Assembly (NCBI GenBank): GCA_963556695.1
Contig: CAUWAG010000012.1
Span: 3,844,001 to 3,908,000 of the forward strand
DNA: 64,000 bases
From: Anthostomella pinea
Taxonomy: Eukaryota > Ascomycota > Sordariomycetes > Xylariales > Xylariaceae
Direction of reading: 5' to 3'
Positions 1 to 10,160 of this stretch are shown one piece after another. Every line of letters begins with the position of its first letter. Position 1 is the stretch's first letter. Made by a program: the position numbers and the translations under genes. The notes beneath the pieces are model-generated. The model was not told where the DNA came from, did no database searches, and was given only the letters and a program-made list of their open reading frames with translations.

Positions 1-1597
1 GAAGGGTCATGCTTGACTGCTGCTGTCCAGGCCAACTTCTTTCTCTCGCTCCCGTTTGTCCCGTTGTACATCGGTGCTGCTGCCCCCGGCCCACCAATGT
101 AGCCGTATTTGACATTATGGCCTCGCCAAATTCCCAGGTTGCGCGCATTCGCATTGTTGCGATCGCCTACTGCCCTGCCTGCAGCAAGGACCGGATTGCA
201 CCCGGGCGTACGGTCTGGGTTGGGTGTCCTAGTCAGGAGAAGCTCTAGTTGAGCTTTACTTGGAGTCACTGTCGTGAGTGGAGTCTCGCTATGGGGGGTT
301 GGTATCTAGCTAACTGGCCTTGCAGCCCCCAACTCTTGAACATCAACAGTATCTGCGATATTCTCAATATGCGCCTCCTCCGTACCAAATCACTCGCGAA
401 ATCCGCAATACTGGGGGCAACGTCAACATCCAACAGTTGCATGTTTATCGCTCGGAGGGCGATCTCTTCATGAGCCGCACCTTGGCCGCGATCCACGCGT
501 CATCTATGCAGTTTCGAAACCAGTTTCTGCCTGACACTGTTCCCGCGGATTGGGCAAGCTTCTCTTGGCCATTGAGTATCAGAATCGTGCAATGGACATG
601 ATCATGCCCGGGGTAGCCGCCCCGCCCCGCACCGCGACCAAGCGGCATGGGCAGTCCAGATTGACTGTCAATATCCTGGTTTACGACGCTCAAGATAGAG
701 AATTGAGCACAGCATGGAAGGTCTCACCTTGTCTGTTACTGAGCAGTAGGAACGACTTGTCGGGTATTCTCCTCTCCTGGCTGGATGGGGCCGGAAGTTT
801 TGGATTGCCTGACCTGCGCCTCCTGTACCGAGCGTGTACCAAATTACGCTGAGCACCAAGGGCCGACATGGGTGCCGTGAGATACTGCCGGTCATGGCCC
901 TATAAGATGTAAGGAGGATACTTAGCTCACAAGATGTGTTCCATGGCCAAGTTGGCGTTATGTTGTAGATGCTGGCAATTTTTTAGTGATGTGTTTCTCT
1001 CGGGAGGCATTGCGCCCTGGTTACATCTCTTTGGAAACATTTTTATTGGCAAACGGACCTCAATAAAAACACCTCTCATATAAACCTGTCAGTTGAAAGT
1101 GACATAAACCGTGCTTCCTATCCGATACCGCTCCTCCCTCAACATCGACCTAAATTCCTTCCATTCCGTGGATGTTTATCTCCCTTTATTACAACTAACC
1201 GCATTTTTGCTCAGAGGTTACCGGCCGTGTCATAAAGAGTCCTCCGTTGAAAAGCCAGGTCTCTAGACCTCCAAGCATCATAGCTAGACCTCTCATGCCT
1301 CTAGTTCTTTTGCTTCCTAGATTTCTCTCTATCTCTTGAATTAGAAATAGAAAAGCACTGTATGGCGTCTAGAGAACGGCAAATAAACCCTTGTGAAAAT
1401 GTCTAATACTAAACAAATGCCAAATGCCCTAAGTCTCAAACAAAACTTGCAAGCCGAATAGACCCTCGTATTCAGAGAGTCCTGCCACCTCTACTAGTTC
1501 GTAAAAAACCATATTCGTTAAACACATGGCCCCTTCAAATAGTAGTAAGTCTTCTTTGAACAATAAACACACAATAACCGAGTCAGAAAAACAACCT
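1..1597. other. No supported gene; weakly coding-like patch at 320-760
   Basis: Open frames at 320-601 and 550-852 on the plus strand overlap in different frames and look like pieces of one old coding sequence, but I recognise no domain. From about 900 to 1597 the sequence is AT-richer, without a gene I can support. The last part is downstream of the minus-strand NLR gene and may include its 3' untranslated region. Confidence 0.4.
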
Positions 1598-1926
1598 CTA
1601 TGAACTCGTGTGACCTTTTCTCAAAGACCAGAGTAAGGGTGTCAACCCCTGGCTGTCCTCTAAATCTGGATCCACTCTCTCGGTTTGAAGGAGCGATTTT
1701 ATCACATCGTCATGGCCTTGACCAGATGCCCAAGACAATGTTGTGCGGCCCGTGTTATCACGCAAGTTTGGATCGCTATATTCTGGTAGTAGTCGAATCT
1801 CGGTCACGTCGACAATTGAAGTTAGGTGTGATAATGTCACCCTACTGTTGCCGGCCACAATGATATCTGCCCCTTTCTCCACCAGCAGCTTCACCACCTC
1901 GATGTGACCCTCCGATGAAGCTTCGT
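1598..1926 (-). pseudogene. Out-of-frame ankyrin tail of the NLR gene
   Basis: This stretch codes in a shifted frame for the rest of the twelfth ankyrin unit (…EGHIEVVKLLVEKGAD…) and then for more diverged ankyrin-like sequence (residues such as DNTGRTTLSWASGQGHDDVIKSLL), ending at a TAG at 1598. It follows directly on the NLR frame. A single-base difference in the run of six C (plus strand) at 1936-1941 would explain the break. It may be a real truncation, a population polymorphism or a sequencing error. Confidence 0.75.
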
Positions 1927-3063
1927 TTAGTGGTGCCCCCCGCCGTTGGTGGCTACCCTGAGATCTGCCCCTTTCTCCAATAAGAGCTTCACCACCTCGA
2001 CGTGACCATTTAATGAAGCTGCGATAAGTGGTGTCCCCCTGCCGTTATTGGCTATACCGAGATCTGCCCCTTTCTTAAGCAGCAGTTTTACCACCTCGAC
2101 GTGACCGTTTAATGAAGCGTTGTTAAGTGGTGTCCACCCGTCGTTGGTAGCTACATCGAGATCTGCCCCTTTTTCTAGTAGTAGCTTTACCACCTCGACG
2201 TGACCGTTTAATGAAGCTTCGTTCAGTGGTGTCCACCCGTCGTTGGTAGCTACATCGAGATCTGCCCCTTTTTCTAGTAGTAGCTTTACCACCTCGACGT
2301 GACCGTTTAATGAAGCTTTGTTCAGTGGTGTCCACCCGTCGTTGGTAGCTACATCGAGATCTGCCCCTTTTTCTAGTAGTAGCTTTACCACCTCGACGTG
2401 ACCGTTTAATGAAGCTTCGTTCAGTGGTGTCCACCCGTGGTTGGTGGCTACCCTGAGATCTGCCCCTTTCTCCAGCAGCAGCTCTACCACCTCAATATGA
2501 CCTTCTGATGAAGCTCCGATAAGTGGTGTCCACCCGTGGTTGGTGGCTACCCTGAGATCTGCCTCTTTCTCCAGCAGCAGCTTTACCACCTCAACGTGAC
2601 CTTCTGATGAAGCTCCGATAAGTGGTGTCCACCCGTGGATGGTAGCTACCCTGAGATCTGCCCCTTTCTCCAGCAGCAGCTTTACCACCTCAACGTGACC
2701 TTCTGATGAAGCTCCGATAAGTGGTGTCCACCCGTGGATGGTAGCTACCCTGAGATCTGCCCCTTTCTCCAGCAGCAGCTTTACCACCTCAACGTGACCC
2801 TTTGATGAAGCTCCGATAAGTGGTATCCACCCGTCGTTGGTAGCTACATCGAGATCTGCCCCTTTTTCTAGTAGCAGCTTCACCACCTCGACGTGACCGT
2901 TGAATGAAGCTTCGTTCAGTGGTGTCCACCCGTGGTTGGTGGCTACCCTGAGATCTGCCCCTTTCTCCAGCAGCAGTTTTACCACCTTAACGTGACCTTC
3001 TGATGAAGCTCCGATAAGTGGTGTCCACCCATCGTTGGTGGCTACCCTGAGATCTGCCCCTTT
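1872..3063 (-). repeat. Twelve tandem 99-bp ankyrin-coding units
   Basis: Twelve consecutive 33-residue units of the form ADLxVATNxGWTPLxxASxxGH followed by a nearly constant VEVVKLLLEKG. At DNA level the units are almost the same. Two sub-types alternate in blocks: LIGASSEGH/RVATNH units and LNEASLNGH/DVATND units. Variation is concentrated at unit positions 4, 8-9, 15-16 and 19-20, which in ankyrin repeats lie at the beta-turn tip and first helix, the usual ligand face. Such high internal conservation points to recent unit duplication and gene conversion. Confidence 0.9.
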
Positions 3064-5645
3064 CCCGAGTAACATCCTGATCACTTCAACATGACCCTCG
3101 CATGCAGCAACATACACTGGACTCCTCTTCTGGTTGCTTATAATATCCACATCTGCTGCAAATTCCAAGAGAAATTCAACCCCCAGACTCCATCCCTGTG
3201 ATGCTGCAGCGAGCAATGCCGTCCTGCCGGATGCATCTACGGAGTTCACTGGTATCCCATTGTCTTTAATTAGTGACGACATAGTTTCTACAAACCCAAA
3301 ACGGGATGCGTAGAACAACCGGCTCCCAGATTCGATGCTACCATCATATCCTAACATTGTATCTCGCAGCTTAGGTTCGGCTTGCTTTCTCCACAACTCC
3401 CAATTCATGTTGCTGTGGTGGAAAAACGTGTTGACAGATTCCATGGTTGCCTTTGAGTTGGCTGCATCAGGCTTCACATGGCGGTACCACGAATTAGTTG
3501 CGTACTCTCGAAACACTTGTATCTGTTGACGCCTTCCTTGTGGCTGTGTTTCGTCCCACGTTTGGTTGCAGTTTAGGTAGCGCAGGCACACTTTGGCCAG
3601 GGTGTTGTTCTGTTCTGCCTTATTCTGAGATCTCAATCTCTCTTCCACAAGAAGTTGGTTTCCTCGGATTAGTTGATGACACAGGATATACTGCCTGACA
3701 GAAAAATGAGTGAGGTGAACAGTCTGGGATCCGAGATCTGACTCTGTGTCTCTCGTTTCGATGAGCGACCCGCAGAGATCTAGTATCTGGTGTTTTATAT
3801 AGATCTCGTCAATAGTGTCAGGGATCTCCTCGGTTAACAGATCATCAGAGTCGTCATCCATGAGGAGCAAGGCTTCGGTAATCTCTAGGATCGTCATCGG
3901 ACGCAGACTAAACGTGGCCCATCTCAAAATCGCTATTGCGCGCTTTTGGTCGGCGTTCGATGGATCAAATATCCTCTTCCAAGTTTGGTCGTAAAGATCG
4001 GTCAAACGGGTTGGAGCTTGGTCAATCGCCTTCTGCAACTTGACCAGGCTTTTCCCACCCTTGAGGTGTCCTTCTACCAGTTTGATGCAGAGAAACATGG
4101 AATCGAAGCGTTCCACCATCTGATGCGCCAACTGTTCCCGTTGCGCTGGGGTCTTGTTCGGTAACTGCTCTGTAACAATACTTTGGGAATACAGCATGGC
4201 ATCAAGCTTAACATCATCGGGACGTATCTGATACTCAGTCACGCTCCAGGGCGTACCTGCAGCGTACAGTCCGTCGCGAATCTCTTGCTCTTTACGACTT
4301 ACTATAAGCAGTCGCGCCTCGGTGGTGGAGGTAGCCTCTTTCAAAAACCCAAAGAGGTCTACGAGTGGCTGTCGGTAATCTGTCCTGCGGTCTGACACCG
4401 TGCCAGCACATTCGTCCAGGCCATCGACAACAAAGGTGCAACCTCGTATGTTCTGCGCGATCGCCTGGAAGAGGCCTTTGATCTCGTTCTGTGATAAACA
4501 ATGGTCGGGGGCGGCTTCCCAACGTTCCCTGGCCAGCTCATAGGCCTGCTGGTTTTGCTCAACGATCTGGAAGACCCATGACCGAATGACAATAAAGGGG
4601 TCCGCGCGGCCCTCCAGCCCAGACGAGAAAAAGCAGTATGCCAACGGCGAATTCATGGATGATGCCAGATGCTCAATCACCCTCGCGCAGAGAATTGTCT
4701 TGCCGTATCCAGCAGGGCCATGGGTCCATAAGACCGTAGGTTGTGCCGAACCTGTTGATGACTCCCAATTGCGGAATTCAGGGCGTTGGAAAATCCAATC
4801 GCAGATGCCATCCAAGCGCCTCTGGACATAGTTGTCAAACGTCGCGGGTGTCCGGGTGGTCCCTAACCAAGAGCTCAGGCTCCGTTTGAACTCGTCTTGG
4901 GTTGGTTAGCTTTCGTCGGCCCGGAAAGAAGAGCTCGGCTTACCATGTTTCTGTTTCTTATCCCATTCCTGGAGGTTTTCAATAGCCGTCTTGAGTTCCT
5001 GAACGGCAAGAAATAGCGTGTTTGGCGCATGTGCATCTAGACTCCAGTTAATGAAGGGCTGAGAAGTAATATTGGCATGGTTAAACGGCACGTACCTAGT
5101 GCTGATTGTGCATGGTCCTGATCGCCCGGTTGAGAAGGAGGAACCAATTTAAGCAGGGTATTGAGTAGGCTTTCCATGAACTGGTTCTGTTCAGAGACAT
5201 TCTTTTTGTCCTTGAGAGCCCACTTCAACTTGTCCTTTCGTAGCGCTAGCCCTTGAGGCTGCTCGAGCTGCCTTCGCTCGTTTGGGTGAGTACGAGAGTG
5301 CTGGGGCCAGGAGGCTGCCGCCTCAGACGTTGCTGATGTGCTTGGCGGGATGGTCTTTCCGTCGCCATTGATTGTGCTGATGTACTGGGTAATGTCTTGA
5401 ACTGCTTTTAGCACCGTTGGGTCGTTGAGATTTTGGTGGTGGTTCTCTTTCAATCCACCCTCATCGTATCCGACGCTGATGCACCATTGCTGAACTAGGG
5501 CTGCAAGGGCGTCACGTTGGGCGAGACGGGGCCGAGACTCCAAGCCGTAACTTTTGTAGGTGTCTCTTGTGTCGGTAATGTCGCGGGCGGTGCTTACCAA
5601 ACCAGCAAGGCCCGCCACTCTGATAGCCAGCCCCGCAGCTTCCAT
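1927..5645 (-). CDS. NLR/STAND protein: HeLo-like N-terminus, NACHT NTPase, ankyrin repeats
   Basis: Predicted cytoplasmic signal-transducing NTPase of the fungal NOD-like receptor type, a class used in heterokaryon incompatibility and probably in sensing non-self. The ATG at 5645 opens an N-terminal domain starting MEAAGLAIRVAGLAGL, like the domains found upstream of NACHT in many fungal NLRs. The ORF joins as 5645-5096, 5036-4944, 4895-1927 (1203 aa). The 48-nt intron 4896-4943 (GTAAGC donor, GCTAAC branch) removes an in-frame TAA; the 59-nt intron 5037-5095 is less certain. The P-loop GPAGYGKT is at about residues 274-281 and the Walker B-like FVVDGLDEC near residue 370. Ankyrin repeats fill the C-terminal third and become nearly identical 33-residue units. 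The frame ends prematurely in a C6/G6 run at 1936-1941, beyond which ankyrin sequence continues in another frame. Ligand and downstream effector are unknown. Confidence 0.85.
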
Positions 5646-6403
5646 AGAAACGGTCTGTCTGGTCTGGAAAGATTGGAGAAAATATACTACAATAATCGAG
5701 CAAGCATTGCGTTGCAGATGCCTCGGCGCAGAAAGAGCGAGCTTGTTGCGAGCAGGCGGTCCGGCGAGCTGATGAGCCATTTATGGGTCTTACCTTTGGT
5801 AACTCCGCAGTCTCGGCTGACCGGTCCTTGGGGGCGGTTCTGCATGGTAGGGTAGGACGCACACACAGCCACAACTTGCGGCAGCTTGATTGGTCATTGT
5901 ACTGGCGCAGTGTTCAATGTACGTGACTGGGCGCGTGGGCGTGGGTGCTAGTAAAGAAGGGGTTGACTGTGATGATGCGGAATGGTGGGTGGGAAAATTA
6001 GACGTCGGCAAGGCTGAGGGATCTGCCTGACGTGGGGAGGCAGGACCCCTGCCCCACATACTGGATTTACTGGCTAGCACATGAGTGCATCTATATTGTG
6101 GCAGTGTGTGGCTTGCCGTGGCGACGCCACCACCCTAGTCTGTGGGTTCATGTGAAGAGGTACTTATCTAAATAAACACAGGGGTTGGTACCTACGTCCC
6201 CAGGCACCTGTTGCGGGGTGCTGTGGGCAGGTAACGGGATCCCTGGATCCACATAGCTGGCGCAGCTTCCTCCACTTGACCTCATCAAGCCGACAACCAG
6301 CACATCATACGGGCACCTATCAATCAGACTTTCACTTTGGATTGAACTTCCAGTCCTACAGGCCCCAATCTATTACAACGTATACACCTCCAACACCCTG
6401 ACA
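5646..6403. other. Divergent intergenic region upstream of the NLR gene
   Basis: This region lies between the NLR start and the decayed plus-strand gene at 6404, so it should hold two divergent promoters. Short open frames here overlap one another and look like shadows. I see no clear TATA box or repeat. Confidence 0.4.
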
Positions 6404-7247
6404 ATGGCAAGCTTCCAGTCGTTTACTGACTTCCGTCCGGCTGCTATGCGGGTCGCCACGTTACAGAGCTGCAATCGATGCCCAAAGACCAACATCTCTC
6501 AATCTGCCGTGTGGGTGAAGCAATCCAGTCCGCGATGGCTCTAAGAAAGCCTCGTGATCGTTGCCTTGAGGTAAGGTGATATCCATGGTACTTGCGACAA
6601 GGATAGCATTCTAACATTAATCTAGCGCCCAGGACTTCGGCAAGTCCGGTATATGCGAGCGTGTCGGCCTTCTTTAACCCTACGATCTAAAGCGTCAGTT
6701 CCAAAACTATAAAGCTTCAATTGACTGGCTGGATATTACTTGAGACACCCTGGACAACAAAGACCTCGATGTTGAAGCAATGATGCGGAACATTAGGGCT
6801 ATTACTGAACAGATCCATGCCTCAATCGAACCTGTTATGAAGAAATACCAAGTCCTTGTATCCCTTCTTCTTGCCTATGAAAAGCAGCAGCAGTCATTTG
6901 ATCAGATCATGCCGAAGTTGAGCGGCCGCGGATGTGACGAGGCAAGCTGGATGGTCTCGCGCTCACATACCAATACCGTCAGCCAACCGTTGGCAACGCG
7001 CCAGCGCTGGTGGATGCCACACGACGAATCCTCTCCCACTGGCAGCGAGTGGACTGACATACAATGGCGGGCGCTGGAAACTCTGATTGACTTCATCCAA
7101 GACTGGGAGTCCATGCAGGAGAGAGTCACTTGCCTTACCTGCAGTTGTCAGGATATGGAGTGGGGTCAACGAAGCACCCATTACATATGCTGGTCTCGGA
7201 TATGGTGGCAAGACACGGCTTCATACTTCATACGGCTGATCGACTAG
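6404..7247 (+). pseudogene. Decayed two-exon gene, unrecognised family
   Basis: An ATG at 6404 opens a frame that runs through a convincing 55-nt intron (6571-6625, GTAAGG donor, TCTAACAT branch, CTAG acceptor) and continues to a stop at 7247. The joined frame is broken by TAA at 6542, TAA at 6675 and TGA at 6741. Each is one transition away from CAA (the TAAs) or TGG/CGA (TGA). The best preserved part, around 6700-6900, reads like a helical protein (DVEAMMRNIRAITEQIHAS). The gene is divergent from the NLR, an arrangement in which fungal NLRs are sometimes paired with an effector gene, but I cannot identify a domain. Confidence 0.5.
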
Positions 7248-8135
7248 TCGTTGTTAGAATGGAAGGAATTGCAATATCCACGTGGGATCTAGCTTCTCTA
7301 AGTGGGAGGCGTGCTGATGGTTTCGCAAAAGAAAGGGACGATATGTTATTCGTAATGGTCGCGTAGATAGCATCCAATGAACTGTTATGACTTACAATTC
7401 ACCACTCCCGATTTATCCTCAATCTCTATTACGATTTTATTGTGCACTTATCTTTTAACTTGTTGCAGGTTTACTTACTATGATAGGGGCTTTAAATCTG
7501 GACATATGTGCGCTTACTTGTTTCAATAAGAGGATCTACTTCTAAAAGCGAGGCTAGAGGAGGCCCGCAGCCTCGTTAAATCTTCCCCTACCACTCGAGA
7601 TTCATTTACGCGAACAAAATGTCAACGGCCACCCCGTCCTTAGCTCCCACGAGAAAGAGCTGTTTAAGGTACTCGGTATGAGGAATCTAATCACAAAGCG
7701 ACGTTCGGGCATGCCCTCAGCCATTTCTACCAAAGCAGCCGGAAGTACAGCGATCCAGGACTGCGACACTCCGATGTACCTGCTCACGGCAACCGGCCTT
7801 CTGCGACTGCCGCTATAGACGAACCACCTCGAAAGGAACGACGGGATGCGCCAACCAATACCAATAGTGATTCATCCTTACTAAGCGCCATAATCTAAAA
7901 GATCGGAACCCGACCGCCTCATTCTCTCGGAATGGGAAGGCGAAGGCTCCGGCCACAGCTGGTAACTATAAGAGACAGACCTATCGATTAAAATTAACAC
8001 TAGAGCAGGAATTATTTTAGACGTGCAGGCCTCTAAGGCTACGATATTCTCCATCTCGATCCTGACCTTGCCGAATATGGGACCTGCAAATTTACCTTCC
8101 ACAGTAGCAATGTCCCTCCTGTAGGACATACGGAT
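7248..8135. other. Degenerate sequence with scattered coding-like remnants
   Basis: No open gene is visible. On the plus strand a short frame at 7720-7795 reads DTPMYLLTATGLLRLP. This resembles the DTPxYLLATAGxRLLP signature of GDA1/CD39 nucleoside phosphatases, but flanking sequence in all frames is broken and I could not extend it. The right limit is the target duplication of the LTR at 8141. Confidence 0.3.
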
Positions 8136-8140
8136 ACAAG

Positions 8141-8596
8141 TGTGACGAGCCCGTCTAACCTATAAGGCTAAAGGGTTCGATAGGGTTTATGTTCTGAGGT
8201 AAGTCAACACAAAGGACGATAGAGGCTTCTGTCAACTAGAAGACACTCAGATGCTGGGGCTTGGTCTGATCCAGGGATCACTGAATAGTCGAGTCATCAG
8301 GAGATTTCTCTCACCTTAGGGTTGGCTAAGATGCTTAGATTGATCACTGAGGTAGAGACTGTCTATCTGTCTAGCTAGGAAATGTCCATCCTTATATATC
8401 CAATCTCTCCCTCACTGATGAGGTGGATATGTTGGATATGTATGATCCAACATATCCGTCACGTGATACCTAGTTCACGTGATCCTTGCTCTTGGTCCGT
8501 GGTCCGTGTGTCTTCCTGGTTCTCTTTCGTGCCTGTCTCTTCCGTTGGGCCTGCTATCGGGCCTCTTCCCCTGTATGTCTTTGTTGGTTTGTAACA
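8141..8596 (+). mobile_element. Solo LTR, 456 bp, with 5-bp target duplication ACAAG
   Basis: The segment begins TGTGACGAGCC and ends GTTTGTAACA (TG…CA). It is flanked by ACAAG at 8136-8140 and 8597-8601, as expected for an LTR retroelement that has recombined down to one LTR. It holds a TATATA-like stretch near 8393 and a perfect 13-bp inverted repeat (8425-8437 with 8445-8457, 7-nt loop). No adjacent gag/pol is visible. Orientation is inferred from the TATA-like stretch only. Confidence 0.75.
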
Positions 8597-8741
8597 ACAA
8601 GTCAACAATTTGCTTGAACGCGCCACACACCGACGCCACCCAAGGGCATCCCTCTAGTTCCGCCTCTAGAAAAAGCAGTCTGTAGATTCAATCACGCCAC
8701 TCAATAACCCCTTCGACTAGCAAAGTACTCGAGATAGTACA

Positions 8742-9856
8742 TTAATGTTTCGCCCATACCTTGGCGCATTTCGAACAGGACTTTGGCAGCTCCTTTAGGA
8801 CCTTGAACAGGATTCTCGGCTTGAGCTTATAGACTTTCTTGTACCTCGGGCATAAAAGCTTTATGACTTTCTCTCGCCGGTCTGGGTTTTCAGAGCGGAT
8901 TCTTATAGTAATAGTTTCAAGAAAAGGATAACAATTATTCCCACAAAGCCTGAACCCCTGCGAGTTCAGATCCAAAATCGCCGCTGCTAGCTCTAAGCAC
9001 TTGACTATGCTAAACTCGATGCCCAGAGTGAAGCCGCCCCGGAGAGTGTAAGTGCTATGAATGCAGCCTGGAGGCAGATAGATTGCTTAATCTTTTGTAT
9101 GAACACAGAATTCACCGCCTTTAAGCCGGCCTTAGAACTCGATAAAGGCGGCATCAGATCGGTGTGCTGCAGAGAATTCTTGAATATTAAGAAGAGTCAA
9201 GGGATCGAGTGCCCAAAGCTTGACGCATCCTCCACGGAGCAGCGTGACACCATGTATTCCGTGGTCTAGATAGATAGTCTCGTTAACATATCGCTTGCAG
9301 CATGATCAGGTCTCACGTACCAACATGGAACCCCACAGCTGAATACCTAGGAGTAACATTTGTGGTTGTGATAGAGCGGATATCTTGATATATAGGGACT
9401 GTCCAAGTAATCGCTCCGGGATCTTGATTTCGACTGACTCGGCGGCCATGTTAATAGTGTATAGAGTAGACAATGGATCCGGATTGTCTGTCGCATGACG
9501 GTTTGGAAACGCGGCTTATTGGGAGGATTAGAAAGATTACGTCTGGAGTAGATTTTTGTCGTCTCTTTTCGAAACCCATGAAGCAGGTCTGCAAGATAAT
9601 CCTCTGAAGACGGCTTTTCCTTCCAACATTCGACTGCAGGAAAAAGCATGGGATATCGTAACCCAAGGCCAGCCCAGTTCCGAGTCACCGCTGTCTCACT
9701 AGACGGATTGAGATTTGACAGTCTGCCAGTCCTCTCGATCTCCCTCGCGTACGCAGAAGATAGATACAATAAAAGGCCACCCGTGGTGCTAAGGAATTTG
9801 TGTATAAGCAAATCTATCTCGTCTTTCAGGGGGTTTGCTATGATCTGTGCTTCTGT
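8742..9856 (-). pseudogene. Decayed JmjC-domain gene
   Basis: Read on the minus strand, two frames join across a 55-nt intron (9266-9320, GTACGT donor, CTAG acceptor) to give GFHVDHGIHGVTLLRGG and, downstream, YLPPGCIHSTYTLRGGF. This is the H-x-D…H iron-binding arrangement of the JmjC 2-oxoglutarate dioxygenase fold, found in histone demethylases and hydroxylases. In-frame TAA codons at 9132-9134 and 9087-9089 interrupt the domain, and both fit CAA to TAA. After the domain a basic, cysteine-containing tail runs to 8742. An upstream open stretch (to about 9850) in a different frame probably supplies the N-terminal exon. The gene cannot make a full domain as it stands. Confidence 0.7.
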
Positions 9857-9979
9857 TAGTGGCTAAAGATCAGAAAGGTGGCTGGTCTTTACAAACCGTA
9901 TTTAACAAGGCAAAAAAAGATAATAAAACCCATATTTTGTAGTTTAAAGAATAAGATCACTTACTAGATATGCTTTCTG

Positions 9980-10160
9980 CTATGCATTGTGTTTGTATAT
10001 TTGGTTTCTAATATGCCTTTTCTTTCTCTTTCTTGATATAATGACATCGCAGATTTTGCAAGTTATCTGATGTGTCTCATTATGCCGTTGTTGGTGGCAT
10101 GCAAAGTTACTTCTTGAGATCTGTCTGTTACATGTATTGCAGGGTCGACAGTCTGACATC
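9980..10160 (-). pseudogene. Fragment with two C2H2-like zinc-finger motifs
   Basis: The minus strand encodes CNTCNRQISRSNFACHQQRH (C-x2-C-x11-H-x3-H) followed by a second CKIC…H…H arrangement rich in Lys/Arg. It is short, without recognisable flanking coding sequence, and may be a scrap of a DNA-binding or transposon protein. It lies upstream of the JmjC pseudogene on the same strand, but I have no evidence that they were one gene. Confidence 0.35.

Noticed and set aside
2123..2434. Minus-strand Arg-rich ORF of 103 codons
   Set aside because: It is an out-of-frame reading of the tandem ankyrin units and repeats with the 99-bp period.
1872..3063. CRISPR-like regular repeats
   Set aside because: The periodicity is 99 bp without spacers and codes for ankyrin units.
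4896..4943. Apparent in-frame stop separating the NLR N-terminus from NACHT
   Set aside because: The TAA lies in a 48-nt intron with canonical donor and branch site. Removing it keeps the frame.
7720..7795. GDA1/CD39 apyrase remnant
   Set aside because: Only one 16-residue match, with no second apyrase motif recovered in any frame. Mentioned only as a weak resemblance.
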